Positions 23,968 to 31,878 of a stretch of DNA of 64,000 nt are shown in pieces; the stretch's first letter is position 1, and each line of letters begins with the position of its first letter. Under the pieces are notes generated by a model that was given only the letters and a program-made list of their open reading frames with translations, made no database searches and had not been told where the DNA came from. The stretch comes from Streptomyces malaysiensis subsp. samsunensis (GTDB lineage: Bacteria; Actinomycetota; Actinomycetes; Streptomycetales; Streptomycetaceae): assembly GCF_024519315.1 (NCBI RefSeq), contig NZ_JANIIC010000040.1, forward strand, positions 1 through 64,000. Direction: 5' to 3'. A program made the translations under genes and the position numbers.

Positions 23968-25436
23968 CGTCTCACCCTCCTCATCGGCTTACTGCGACGG
24001 CGGGTTCGGCTTACGGCGACGGCGGGTTCGGCGAGATCACCGGACGCCGCGGCGAAGTAGTTCCGGCACAGTCCCTGGCGCTGGGCGTCCCACACCATGT
24101 AGCCGCCGAGCACCAGCTGGGTGAGGCTGCGCGGGATGGCCGCCCACCGGTCGCCCAGCCGCATCCCGGCGAGCCTCGCCGCCCGCACGGCCGGTCTCCG
24201 GCCCGCCGTGGCCGGCCGGTCGGTGTGCGGGATCAGCAGACAGGGGCCGCGGCTGGGCAGCGACCGGGTGTGCTCGGCCGTGGACTCCAGCCGGAAGCGC
24301 CGCAGCATCTCCTCGGCCGCGACCCGCATGGTCAGCACTGCGAAACCACGGGCCGGGCAGGGCCGGTTGGCGGTCACCCCGAACGGGATGAAGGCCGAGG
24401 GCCGGGTGTCGGCGGACAGCCAGCGGCCGGGGTCGAACCGCTGCGGACCGGTGGCTCCCGATCGCTGATACTCGGGGTAGTTGAACAGCAGGACCGACCC
24501 CGTGGGTATCGGAGGTCCGTCGCCCCGGGGGATCTCCCCGGTGGTGATGCGGTGGGCCACGCCGAACAGCGGGAAGTGCTGGAGCGTCTCGTTGATGACA
24601 TGGTCCAGGTAGTCGGCGTCCTCCTCGCCGGAGAGCAGTCGGTCCTGGACGCTCTGGTGCGTGGCGAGTGCCAGCAGCAGATGGGCCATCGCCTCCGACG
24701 TCTGCACCACGGCGGTGTTGAAGAACGTGCCCTGGAGGTAGTACGCCTGCTCCCGCCGGCTGAGCAGCGACGGCAGCGGCACCGGCGGGGGATCGCTCGC
24801 CAGCCGTTCGCGCAGATACGCGGTGAGCCGGTTCCGCCGGTCCATATGGCGCAGGCTGGTGCACTTCAGGGCGCTGACCACGTCGTCGGCGTTGCCGACG
24901 ATCAGGTCCCGGACATGGCGTGGGCACGGTTCGCGGAAGACCACTTCGTAGTAGACCTCGGCCCACACCGGCATCATCAAGTCGCGCAGCCGCACCCGGT
25001 GTTCCCGGGTGCCGTATCCGCCGGTGTCCTGGTCGAGTTCATCGAGCACCCGCCGGGTGCAGCGGCCGACCAGTTCGCTCCACCGCTCGCGGGAGAGCCC
25101 GGCGAGGATCTGCCGGGTCGTCCTGGCCACCTCGTCGTACCGGGGGCCGGGTTCCAGATGCTCCTGGTGGACCTCGGGGCCGGGGGAGAGCCAGTACCAG
25201 AAGAGGTCGGACAGGGCGGCGCCGCGGCTGCGGCCGTTCGCGGCCGGATGCCCGTAGACCCGTTTGAACTCCTCGACGGGCACCTCACGGCCGGGTGCCG
25301 GAATCCCCTCCTCGCCGTTGACCCGCGCGAAGAGGCGCACCCGCAGGTCGATCACCAGCCGGGGCAGCCAGTACGGCAGGCTGGCCGTCAGCGCCACGGC
25401 CGCCGCACCGGTGGCCGCCCGTCCGAGGCGGCTCAT
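23964..25436 (-). CDS. Atypical cytochrome P450 lacking the ExxR arginine
   Basis: 490 residues, longer than the usual 400. A hydrophobic N-terminal stretch (about 10-30) comes first. The heme loop PFGVTANRPCPARG puts the cysteine ligand at about 360. The K-helix reads ETLQHFP (283-289), with Gln where nearly all P450s have Arg of ExxR. The I-helix segment (QGTFFNTAVVQTSEAM) lacks the AGxxT acid-alcohol pair. After the heme domain comes an unusual C-terminal extension (GMRLGDRWAAIPRSLTQLVL). Such changes suggest non-monooxygenase chemistry or loss of O2 activation; CYP157 enzymes are a known case without ExxR. Start overlaps the oxidase stop (ATGA), so translation is coupled. Confidence 0.8.
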   Translation of the reverse strand: MSRLGRAATGAAAVALTASLPYWLPRLVIDLRVRLFARVNGEEGIPAPGREVPVEEFKRVYGHPAANGRSRGAALSDLFWYWLSPGPEVHQEHLEPGPRYDEVARTTRQILAGLSRERWSELVGRCTRRVLDELDQDTGGYGTREHRVRLRDLMMPVWAEVYYEVVFREPCPRHVRDLIVGNADDVVSALKCTSLRHMDRRNRLTAYLRERLASDPPPVPLPSLLSRREQAYYLQGTFFNTAVVQTSEAMAHLLLALATHQSVQDRLLSGEEDADYLDHVINETLQHFPLFGVAHRITTGEIPRGDGPPIPTGSVLLFNYPEYQRSGATGPQRFDPGRWLSADTRPSAFIPFGVTANRPCPARGFAVLTMRVAAEEMLRRFRLESTAEHTRSLPSRGPCLLIPHTDRPATAGRRPAVRAARLAGMRLGDRWAAIPRSLTQLVLGGYMVWDAQRQGLCRNYFAAASGDLAEPAVAVSRTRRRSKPMRRVRR

Positions 25437-26551
25437 GAGACCACTCCACCGGGCAGGGCGGCGGACGCGTCGGCGGGAGGCCACACCGGGGCGCGCACCA
25501 GATCCGGGGTGAGGTCCTGGACACCGGAGGCGCCGCACAGCGCGAGGGCCTGGTCGAGCTCCTCGCGCAGCAGCTCCAGCAGCCGCCGTACGCCCTTCTC
25601 GCCGCCCTCGGCCAGGGCCCACATCACCGGCCGGCCGATGCCCACGGCGGACGCGCCGAGCGCCAGCGCCTTGACCACATCGGTGCCCCGCCGCACCCCG
25701 CCGTCCAGCACGATCGGGATCCGTCCGGCCACCGCCGCGTGGATCTCGGGGAGGAGCTCGACCGTGGCGGGCACGGTGTCCAGCTGACGGCCCCCGTGGT
25801 TGGACAGCAGCAGCCCGTCCACGCCATGGCGCACCGCCAGCCGGGCGTCCTCGGGGTGCAGGGCGCCCTTGAGCAGGATCGGCAGCGAGGTGATCCCGCG
25901 CAGCCAGTCGATATGGGTCCAGGAGATCTCCGCCGACATGGCGATCGGCCGTACCCGGCCGCCCTCGCGCGGATCGACCATGTGCTCGCAGCGCAGTCCG
26001 TCCGGCAGGTCGAGGAAGCCGTTGCGCACATCGCGCTCGTGCGCGCCGCGCACCGGGGAGTCCACGGTGACCACCAGCGCGGTGCACCCCGCGTCGGTGG
26101 CCCGCCGTACCAGGGACCGGGTGAACTCCAGGTCCGGCTGGAGGTAGAGCTGGAACCACAGGGGCGCCGGGTCGCCGCCCTCATCGGCGCCACGGGTGGC
26201 CTCCGCGATGGCCTCCACCGCCACTGTGGAGGCCATGCTCACGATCATGATCGCGCCGGCGGCCGTGGCGGCTCGTGCGGTGGCCAACTCCCCTTCCTCG
26301 ACGAGGAGTTTGTGGAAGGCGGTCGGCGAGAGCAGGATCGGCGTCCGTGCGCGGCTGCCGAGCACGGTGATGTCCAGCGCCCGCTCGGTGTTGCCGCGCA
26401 GCACCCTGGGCAGCAGCCGCAGCCGCCGGAACGCCTCTTCATTGGCCCGTACGGTGATCTCGTCCCCGGCGCCACCGGCGATGAAGTCGGCGTGGACGGG
26501 GTCGAGTCTCGTCCGGGCGGCGGTTTCGAAGTCCTGGACGGTCATCAGCAT
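25433..26551 (-). CDS. FMN-dependent alpha-hydroxy-acid oxidase/dehydrogenase
   Basis: 372 residues of the glycolate/lactate/mandelate oxidase TIM barrel. It starts DFETAARTRLDPVHADFIAG; the FMN-contacting segments ILLSPTAFHKL, FQLYLQPD and VVTVDSPV are present. The active-site base is His in SNHGGRQLD, followed by PIVLDGGVRRGTDVVKAL and GIGRPVMWAL. It oxidises an L-2-hydroxy acid to a 2-oxo acid; substrate unknown. No hydroxymandelate synthase or HpgT-like gene accompanies it, so a hydroxyphenylglycine role is not supported. It sits 9 bases after the FAD gene and overlaps the P450 gene. Confidence 0.9.
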   Translation of the reverse strand: MLMTVQDFETAARTRLDPVHADFIAGGAGDEITVRANEEAFRRLRLLPRVLRGNTERALDITVLGSRARTPILLSPTAFHKLLVEEGELATARAATAAGAIMIVSMASTVAVEAIAEATRGADEGGDPAPLWFQLYLQPDLEFTRSLVRRATDAGCTALVVTVDSPVRGAHERDVRNGFLDLPDGLRCEHMVDPREGGRVRPIAMSAEISWTHIDWLRGITSLPILLKGALHPEDARLAVRHGVDGLLLSNHGGRQLDTVPATVELLPEIHAAVAGRIPIVLDGGVRRGTDVVKALALGASAVGIGRPVMWALAEGGEKGVRRLLELLREELDQALALCGASGVQDLTPDLVRAPVWPPADASAALPGGVVS

Positions 26552-26560
26552 GGCGCGGTG

Positions 26561-28165
26561 TCACCGCCCCGCGCCGGCGGGCTGCGCGTCCAGCTTACGC
26601 GCGAAGAACTCGACCAGCGGGGCGTGGTGGACCTTCGGGTGGTTCCACTCGTTCTCCAGGTTCTCGGCCATGTGGTGGGTGCCGAGCAGCTCACCGCCCC
26701 GGAAGTGGCGGATCACCGGATGCAGATAGGAGGCGTCGAAGGCTTCCCCGACCGAGTTCTGCGCCGCCCGGCGCACCGTGATGTCGAAGGGGTCGACCTT
26801 GTCGTGGTCGGGGCCGTACTCCAGGGTGACGACGAAGTAGTCGGCGCCCGCCGTCAGGGGGGATTCATGGGCGTAGGCGACCGGCACCTCCTCGTGGTAG
26901 CGGGCCTGATCGCCGTCTGCCGCGACCAGCAGATCGCCGATCACACCGAACTGCTGCCACAGCGCGGAACTGCGGTTCACCCGCGCCACCACGGCGTCCG
27001 CCAGCGCGGCCGGATCGGTGGCCAGCGGCTGCACCGGCCAGGCCCGGTCATGGTGGCGTTCGTCGAGAATGCGGCTCAACGCCCGTACGCCATAGCGGAA
27101 TCCGTGGATGAAGCCATTGGTGGACTTCTTGAAGTCGCGCTGCTGGGTGAGGGTGCCGGCGAAGTACAGCCCGGGCACATTGACCGACTCGTACGCCGGG
27201 GTGAGGGCGGCGAAGCGGTCGTTGATGACCAGCTCGGGGCGGCATTCGGGGTCGAACGGCGAGGCGTCGAAGCGGAAGCCGGTGCACACGATGATCCGGT
27301 CGTAGGGGATCTCCTTCACGACCTCGTTGGCCCGGGAGAAGCTGAACCGCACCCGGTACCGGCCGCCGTCGCCCGGCTCCTTCTCGATCGAGAGCACATT
27401 GCCGTCGAGTATGGCGTTCTGCGATTTGAGCTGGTAGGTGTCGAGGAAGTTGTTGTTGACGGCACGCAGATGGCCCACATAGTGGCTCTTCCACGCCAGC
27501 CGCAGGCCGTGTGGTCCGGCCACATGGATGACGGCGGCCGTCTCGATGAGGTTGTCGGCCGTCTCCAGCGCGGAGTTTCCCTTGCCGAGGATCAGGACAC
27601 GCTGGTCGGTGAAGTCCTCGGGGTCCACCGAGACATCGGAGTAGTCCTCGGCGGTCTCGATACCGGGCACATCGGGGATATAGGGCCGGCTCACTCCGGT
27701 GGCCATCACCAACCGGCGGCCCCGGTGGTCGCCGCCGTGCTGATCGGTGACGGTGAAGCCGTCGTCGTCGCGTCGGATCCGCACCGCCCGGGTGTCAAAG
27801 GCGATGTCGAGGTCGAACGCCTCGGCGAAGTCGGCCAGATAACGCACATAGTCGTCGGCGGCCGGGAAGTAGCGCTTGCTGTAACGCGTGAACAGCAGCT
27901 CCGGATCGGGGGACAGCAGGGAGTTCCAGTCCATCCGGAGGTTGAACTCGGGGTCGTCGATACCGGTGTGCACCTTGTTGCTGGAGATCAGCTGACGGTG
28001 GCGGGGGAACTTTTGGAAGAAGGTGCCCGGTCTGTTTCCGGCTTCCAGGATCCGGTACGTGTGGCCCGCCGTCGCCAGCAGGTGCCCGAGCTGGAGGCCG
28101 GCGGGGCCGGCCCCGATGACAAGGTAGTCAAGAGCCTCGGAAGAGTGGAGAGATTGGTTGTGCAC
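26561..28165 (-). CDS. FAD-dependent monooxygenase/oxidoreductase (FOXRED2-like)
   Basis: 534 residues. The FAD-binding Rossmann motif VIGAGPAG is at 16-23. A second dinucleotide motif ILGKGNSALETADNL lies near residues 191-205, and VMATGVSRPYIPDVPG plus VPGLYFAGTL mark the two-dinucleotide-domain flavoprotein fold of the FMO/thioredoxin-reductase-like class. RHRQLISSNKVHTGIDDPEF resembles FOXRED2-like proteins. The C-terminal 140 residues form an extra domain (YFVVTLEYGPDHDKVDPFD). Likely NAD(P)H-driven oxygenation or oxidation. First gene of the operon; its promoter should lie in 28166-28319. Confidence 0.8.
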   Translation of the reverse strand: MHNQSLHSSEALDYLVIGAGPAGLQLGHLLATAGHTYRILEAGNRPGTFFQKFPRHRQLISSNKVHTGIDDPEFNLRMDWNSLLSPDPELLFTRYSKRYFPAADDYVRYLADFAEAFDLDIAFDTRAVRIRRDDDGFTVTDQHGGDHRGRRLVMATGVSRPYIPDVPGIETAEDYSDVSVDPEDFTDQRVLILGKGNSALETADNLIETAAVIHVAGPHGLRLAWKSHYVGHLRAVNNNFLDTYQLKSQNAILDGNVLSIEKEPGDGGRYRVRFSFSRANEVVKEIPYDRIIVCTGFRFDASPFDPECRPELVINDRFAALTPAYESVNVPGLYFAGTLTQQRDFKKSTNGFIHGFRYGVRALSRILDERHHDRAWPVQPLATDPAALADAVVARVNRSSALWQQFGVIGDLLVAADGDQARYHEEVPVAYAHESPLTAGADYFVVTLEYGPDHDKVDPFDITVRRAAQNSVGEAFDASYLHPVIRHFRGGELLGTHHMAENLENEWNHPKVHHAPLVEFFARKLDAQPAGAGR

Positions 28166-28319
28166 AGTGCCTTCCTTTCAAGAGCGCGATGCCGTGGGGA
28201 GCGCGATGACAGGGGAAAGCCGTGACAATTTTCCTTTAAGTCTCAACAACCACTCTAATGAGCCGCTGTCACCTTGAGCAACATCGAAAACAGGCCAGTG
28301 TGATGGGCCCGGCGTCGGA

Positions 28320-29084
28320 TCAGACGGCCGACCAGCCGTTGTCCACGGGCAGGAGGACGCCGTTGACATTGCTCGCGGCGTCGGAGGCGAGGAAGAGGAT
28401 GGCGGCGGCCTGCTCCTCGGCCGTGGCGATCCTGCCGACGCTCGAGGTATGGGCTCCGATGACGGCCGGGCCATGTTCTCCCGGCCGGGCGTCGACCCGC
28501 ATGGCGGTGGCGGTGCCGCCGGGGGCGATCGCGTTGGCCCGGATCCCCTGCTCCCGGTACATCACCGCGAGGGACTTCACCAGGCCCACCACACCGTGCT
28601 TGGAGGCGGTGTAGGCGGCGCCGGCCGTACTGCCGCGCAGCGACGCCTCCGAGGCGGTGAAGACGATCGAGCCCCGGCCGGCCGCCAGCATGTGCGGCAG
28701 CGCGGCCCGGGTGAGCATGAACGGGGCCGTCAGATTGACCCGCAGCACCCGGTTCCATTCGGTGTCGTCGGTGTCCGCCACCGCCGAGAAGCGGTCCATG
28801 ATGCCGGCGTTGTTCACCAGGACGTCCACACCGCCGAACGCCTCCACGGCCGTGGCGACGACCTCGTCCACCACCCGCTGGTCGCCGAGGTCGCCGACGG
28901 CCGCGCGGGCCACCCCGCCCGCCGCCCCTATCGCCGCGACAACCTGTTCGGCGCCGTCCCGGTCGAGGTCCGCGACCAGCACCTTCGCCCCCTCGGCGGC
29001 GAACGTCAGGGCCGCGGCCCGGCCGATCCCCGATCCCGCTCCGGTGACGATGACGGCGCGATCCTGAAGACCGGTGCTGTTCAC
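28320..29084 (-). CDS. Short-chain dehydrogenase/reductase
   Basis: 254 residues, classical SDR. The cofactor loop VTGAGSGIGRAAAL, the NNAG segment, the catalytic Ser region (VFTASEASLRG) with YTASKHG supplying Tyr and Lys, and PGGTATAM after the active site are intact. The Asp after beta-2 (VADLDRDG) favours NAD(H). GTG 29084 is the best start (GGGA nine bases before); no ATG in frame fits. It reads toward the FAD operon, 154 bases away, and may or may not share its transcript. Confidence 0.85.
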   Translation of the reverse strand: MNSTGLQDRAVIVTGAGSGIGRAAALTFAAEGAKVLVADLDRDGAEQVVAAIGAAGGVARAAVGDLGDQRVVDEVVATAVEAFGGVDVLVNNAGIMDRFSAVADTDDTEWNRVLRVNLTAPFMLTRAALPHMLAAGRGSIVFTASEASLRGSTAGAAYTASKHGVVGLVKSLAVMYREQGIRANAIAPGGTATAMRVDARPGEHGPAVIGAHTSSVGRIATAEEQAAAILFLASDAASNVNGVLLPVDNGWSAV

Positions 29085-29179
29085 GGTTGTCTTCCCTTCT
29101 CCATGTCGTACGAGATGGACATGTCCGAGATCGATGTGTTCCGCGGACCGTGCGCATCCCACTGTGGTGTGCACGGGGT

Positions 29180-29217
29180 GGCGGCGGCGCGGGCGGGGAA
29201 ACGCCCGCGCCGCCGCC
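29180..29217 (-). terminator. Perfect 16-base hairpin after the P450-ferredoxin genes
   Basis: Arms 29180-29195 and 29202-29217 pair without mismatch around the loop GGGAAA. The stem is entirely G/C. It lies downstream of the ferredoxin gene and ahead of the SDR start, so it probably ends the P450-ferredoxin transcript and separates the SDR from it. Confidence 0.8.
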
Positions 29218-29241
29218 CGCTCGCGGCCGTACGGTCCGCGG

Positions 29242-29295
29242 CCCGGTCCCGGTCCCGGTCCTGGTCCCGGTCCCGGACCCGGCCCTAGTCCCGGA
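29242..29295. repeat. Degenerate CCCGGT hexamer array (about nine units)
   Basis: Units read CCCGGT x3, CCTGGT, CCCGGT, CCCGGA, CCCGGC, CCTAGT, CCCGGA. The last units run into the ferredoxin stop codon (29285-29287) and final codons. Simple-sequence expansion next to the terminator stem; no function is evident. Confidence 0.75.
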
Positions 29296-29479
29296 CCTCG
29301 ATGGCCACGGCCGGGCACACCGCCGCGGCGTGCCGGATGTCGTCGGCCTGCTCGGCCGGGGGCTCGGCGTTGAGCAGCACCACGATGCCGTCCTCTTCGC
29401 GCTGGTCGAAGACCTCCATCGCGGCGACCACACACTGGCCGGACGCGACGCACTTGTCCTGATCGACGGTCACCTTCAT
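29285..29479 (-). CDS. 3Fe-4S-type ferredoxin (P450 electron donor)
   Basis: 64 residues. Spacing CVASGQC, then a distant C-P (AAVCPAVAI), gives three cysteines and the CP end of actinobacterial 3Fe-4S ferredoxins such as SuaB/FdxB. It passes electrons to a P450. It follows the CYP105-like gene by 17 bases, the usual arrangement. ATG 29479 with GAGAGGA upstream is chosen; a GTG seven codons earlier that overlaps the P450 stop is possible. No ferredoxin reductase is encoded nearby. Confidence 0.92.
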   Translation of the reverse strand: MKVTVDQDKCVASGQCVVAAMEVFDQREEDGIVVLLNAEPPAEQADDIRHAAAVCPAVAIEVRD

Positions 29480-29496
29480 CGGGGTTTCCTCTCTCT

Positions 29497-30726
29497 TCAC
29501 CAGGTCACGGGAAGTTCATAGACGCCGTAGACGGATCCGTCGTGTTTGAAGGGGATCCGATCCAGCTCGGCGGCCGACCGCAGGGTGGGGATGCGGCGGT
29601 ACAGGGTGCTGTAGACGACCTGGAGCTCCATCCGGGCCAGCGGCTGGCCCAGGCACTGGTGCACCCCGAAGCCGAAGGCCACATGGCGGCGGGCGTCGCG
29701 CCGGAGGTCCAGCCGGTCGGGCTCGGCGAACACGTCCGGATCCCGGTTGGCGATGTCATTGGCCAGGATCAGCCCCTCGCCCGCGCGGATGACCTCCCCG
29801 CCGATCTCGATGTCCGCCGTCGCCACCCGGCGCCGCCCGCTGTGGGTGATGTGCAGATAGCGCAGCAGCTCCTCCACGGCCGAGGCGATCAGCCGGGGAT
29901 CGTCGGTGTCGCGCAGCAGGGCGAGCTGATCGGGGTGCTCGAACAGGGCGAGGGTGCCGAGCGCGATCATGTTCGCGGTGGTCTCATGTCCCGCGATCAG
30001 CAGCAGCACACCCATCTGTGCCGCCTCGTCGCGGGCGAGTTCGCCCGCCGTGATTCGCCCGGCCAGCCCGGAGAGCAGATCGTCGACGGGGCGGGCGATC
30101 TTCTCGCCCATCAGATCGTCCAGATAAGCGAGCAGATTCCCATGGGCGACCGACCGCTGCTCGGGAGTGACGTTCCGATTGATGATGACCTTGCTGTTGT
30201 CCTGGAAGAAGTCGTGGTCGCTGTAGGGCACTCCGAGCAGCTGACAGATCACCAGCGAGGGCACCGGCAGGGCGAACGCCTCCACCAGGTCCACCGGGTT
30301 CGGACCGGCCAGCAGCTCGTCGATCAGATCGTCCACGATCTTCTGCACACCGGGCCGCATCGCCTCCACCCGCTTGATGGCGAACGGCGCCGTCACCATC
30401 CGCCGCAGCCGGGCGTGCTCGGGGTCGTCCTTGAGGATGAAGCTGACCCCCGTGCCTCCCGGGGGCATCGGGGCCTGCCGGGGATAGCCGGGCCGGTTGA
30501 TGTCGGCGCTGACCCTGGGGTCGGCCAGCAGCGCCCGTTGATCGGCGTACCGGGTCGCAAGCCACGGGGTGCTGCCGTCCCAGAGGCGGACCCTCGCCAG
30601 CGGCCCCTCCTGCTGTTTGTCCCGCAGGGCGGGGGGCGGGTCGAACGGGCACCCCGCCGCCCTGGCCATCGGATACTCCGGGGCCTTCGCATCGCGCTCG
30701 TCCAGCGGGTTGACTGTGCTGGTCAT
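29497..30726 (-). CDS. Cytochrome P450, CYP105-like
   Basis: 409 residues with every canonical motif: I-helix LLIAGHETTANMIA, K-helix EELLRYL (ExxR), and heme loop FGFGVHQCLGQPLAR. The N-terminal PRVSADINRPGYPRQAP and FILKDDPEHARLRRMVTAPF are typical of the inducible CYP105 group used for xenobiotic or late-stage hydroxylation. Paired with its own ferredoxin and followed upstream by a TetR gene on the same strand, 86 bases away. GGGAG precedes the ATG. It contrasts sharply with the unusual P450 at 23964-25436. Confidence 0.92.
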   Translation of the reverse strand: MTSTVNPLDERDAKAPEYPMARAAGCPFDPPPALRDKQQEGPLARVRLWDGSTPWLATRYADQRALLADPRVSADINRPGYPRQAPMPPGGTGVSFILKDDPEHARLRRMVTAPFAIKRVEAMRPGVQKIVDDLIDELLAGPNPVDLVEAFALPVPSLVICQLLGVPYSDHDFFQDNSKVIINRNVTPEQRSVAHGNLLAYLDDLMGEKIARPVDDLLSGLAGRITAGELARDEAAQMGVLLLIAGHETTANMIALGTLALFEHPDQLALLRDTDDPRLIASAVEELLRYLHITHSGRRRVATADIEIGGEVIRAGEGLILANDIANRDPDVFAEPDRLDLRRDARRHVAFGFGVHQCLGQPLARMELQVVYSTLYRRIPTLRSAAELDRIPFKHDGSVYGVYELPVTW

Positions 30727-30812
30727 CGCTCCCTCAATTCGTACGAGGTGTGTGGTGGAACCCCCGTTGTCGATCGGCGGCCCGCACGGGCCGCTGGTGT
30801 GTGGCCCCGCGA

Positions 30813-31457
30813 TCAGCGGGTGACGGGTGCCAGCCACAGTCCGACGATTCCGTCGATCAGGCCGGTGGCGGCGTCGTGCCAGCTGGACCGGGGTGTGGCG
30901 GTGTGCTCGGCGAGTGCGCGCTCCCGCTCGGCGCACATGTGCAGGATCAGATTGCGCGCCATGGCGCCGCGCTCGATATGCACCTCGAGCGGCAGCTCGG
31001 GAAGGCACCGGTTGAATCCTTCGACGGTACGCCGCAGCGCCGGAGAGGCCAGGGACTCCTCGGCCATCATCTCCTGGAGCGCGGGGTCGGTCATCGCCTG
31101 GGCACAGAACCTGGCGTACCAGGTCGGGCTGGGCAGCTCCGCCAGATGCTCGACGGCCGGGCGCACCAGGCAGGCCACCCAGTCCCGTACGTCGGTGGAG
31201 TCGCCGATCTCGTCCAGCAGCCGTATGCGCATCCTCTCGATGCGCTCGGCGTGCTGCCGGGCGATTGCCCGCACCAGGTCGGCCTTGGTGCCGAAGTGGT
31301 AACCGACGGCCGCGTTGTTGCCCTGTCCCGCGGCCTCGCTGACCTGGCGGTTGGAGACCGCGTACACCCCGCGCTCGGCGAACAGCCGCTCCGCGGCGGC
31401 GAGGATCGCCTCGCGCGTGGCGTCGGCCCGCTCATACCGTACGGCCCTGCCCGCCAT
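30813..31457 (-). CDS. TetR-family regulator next to the P450-ferredoxin genes
   Basis: 214 residues. HTH (about 12-58: REAILAAAERLFAERGVYAV, SNRQVSEAAGQGNNAAVGYH) and a helical ligand domain. The ligand region includes PTWYARFCAQAMTDPALQEM, as seen in TetR proteins that sense hydrophobic or acyl compounds. ATG 31457 has GGAGG eight bases upstream. The gene is coupled to the small gene just before it, and a strong dyad ahead of that gene is the likely operator. It probably controls its own operon, including the P450. Confidence 0.88.
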   Translation of the reverse strand: MAGRAVRYERADATREAILAAAERLFAERGVYAVSNRQVSEAAGQGNNAAVGYHFGTKADLVRAIARQHAERIERMRIRLLDEIGDSTDVRDWVACLVRPAVEHLAELPSPTWYARFCAQAMTDPALQEMMAEESLASPALRRTVEGFNRCLPELPLEVHIERGAMARNLILHMCAERERALAEHTATPRSSWHDAATGLIDGIVGLWLAPVTR

Positions 31458-31459
31458 GG

Positions 31460-31690
31460 TCACCACCTCCCCGGAAGCTCGCGCGGCCCGCCTGTGGCCA
31501 CGCCCGCCAACTGCCGCAACTGCCCTACGGTGAGCGCGGGTTCGTGGGACGGTCCACGGTCGGCGACGGCCATGCCGCACACCACGGCGGTGCCGCGCGG
31601 CAGTACGGTGCCGGCCACCTCGCCGTCTCCCTGATCCACGACGCTCTCCCTCGGCCCGAGGCGGTCATCGACAAGATCAGGCAATCGCAT
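31460..31690 (-). CDS. Small hypothetical protein leading the TetR-P450 operon, 76 aa
   Basis: No family recognised. AAGGTGG precedes ATG 31690, and its TGA (31460-31462) is two bases from the TetR ATG, so the two are translationally coupled. The protein is soluble, with a single cysteine (TAVVCGMAVADRG) and no obvious motif. It could be a genuine small protein, a remnant of a larger gene, or simply a leader that couples ribosomes to tetR. Confidence 0.45.
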   Translation of the reverse strand: MRLPDLVDDRLGPRESVVDQGDGEVAGTVLPRGTAVVCGMAVADRGPSHEPALTVGQLRQLAGVATGGPRELPGRW

Positions 31691-31697
31691 GGGCCAC

Positions 31698-31721
31698 CTT
31701 AAGTCAAGCGATTGATTTAAG
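31698..31721 (-). promoter_or_regulatory. TetR-type operator over the operon promoter
   Basis: A 24-base imperfect palindrome with 20 matching positions. Its half sites read CTTAAGTCAA and TTGATTTAAG around GCGA. On the minus strand it contains TTGACT seven to twelve bases before the ribosome-binding site of the small leader gene. AT-rich dyads of this kind (CAAnCGnTTGA core) are typical TetR targets. The protein at 30813-31457 is the obvious ligand. Confidence 0.75.
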
Positions 31722-31878
31722 ACTTTCGGCCGCCGTCGCCCGGTGCGTTGGCGACCGTCAGAGGGAATGACCGCAGTGCCTCATCCCCTGTCGGGATCAT
31801 TCGATGGGGCTTTGTGTTCGGGAGCCATCGTCAGGCTGACGACGCCCCCCAAGTCCAGGCTCGGAGTAGCTTGGTTGT

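Noticed and set aside
25433..26551. Hydroxymandelate oxidase role in hydroxyphenylglycine synthesis
   Set aside because: The FMN oxidase fold fits, but no hydroxymandelate synthase, HpgT aminotransferase or NRPS gene is present.
25739..28225. 828-codon open frame opposite the FAD and FMN oxidase genes
   Set aside because: Mirror of two strongly supported genes; no recognisable domain.
29242..29295. CRISPR-like array
   Set aside because: Hexamer units without spacers; a simple-sequence repeat.
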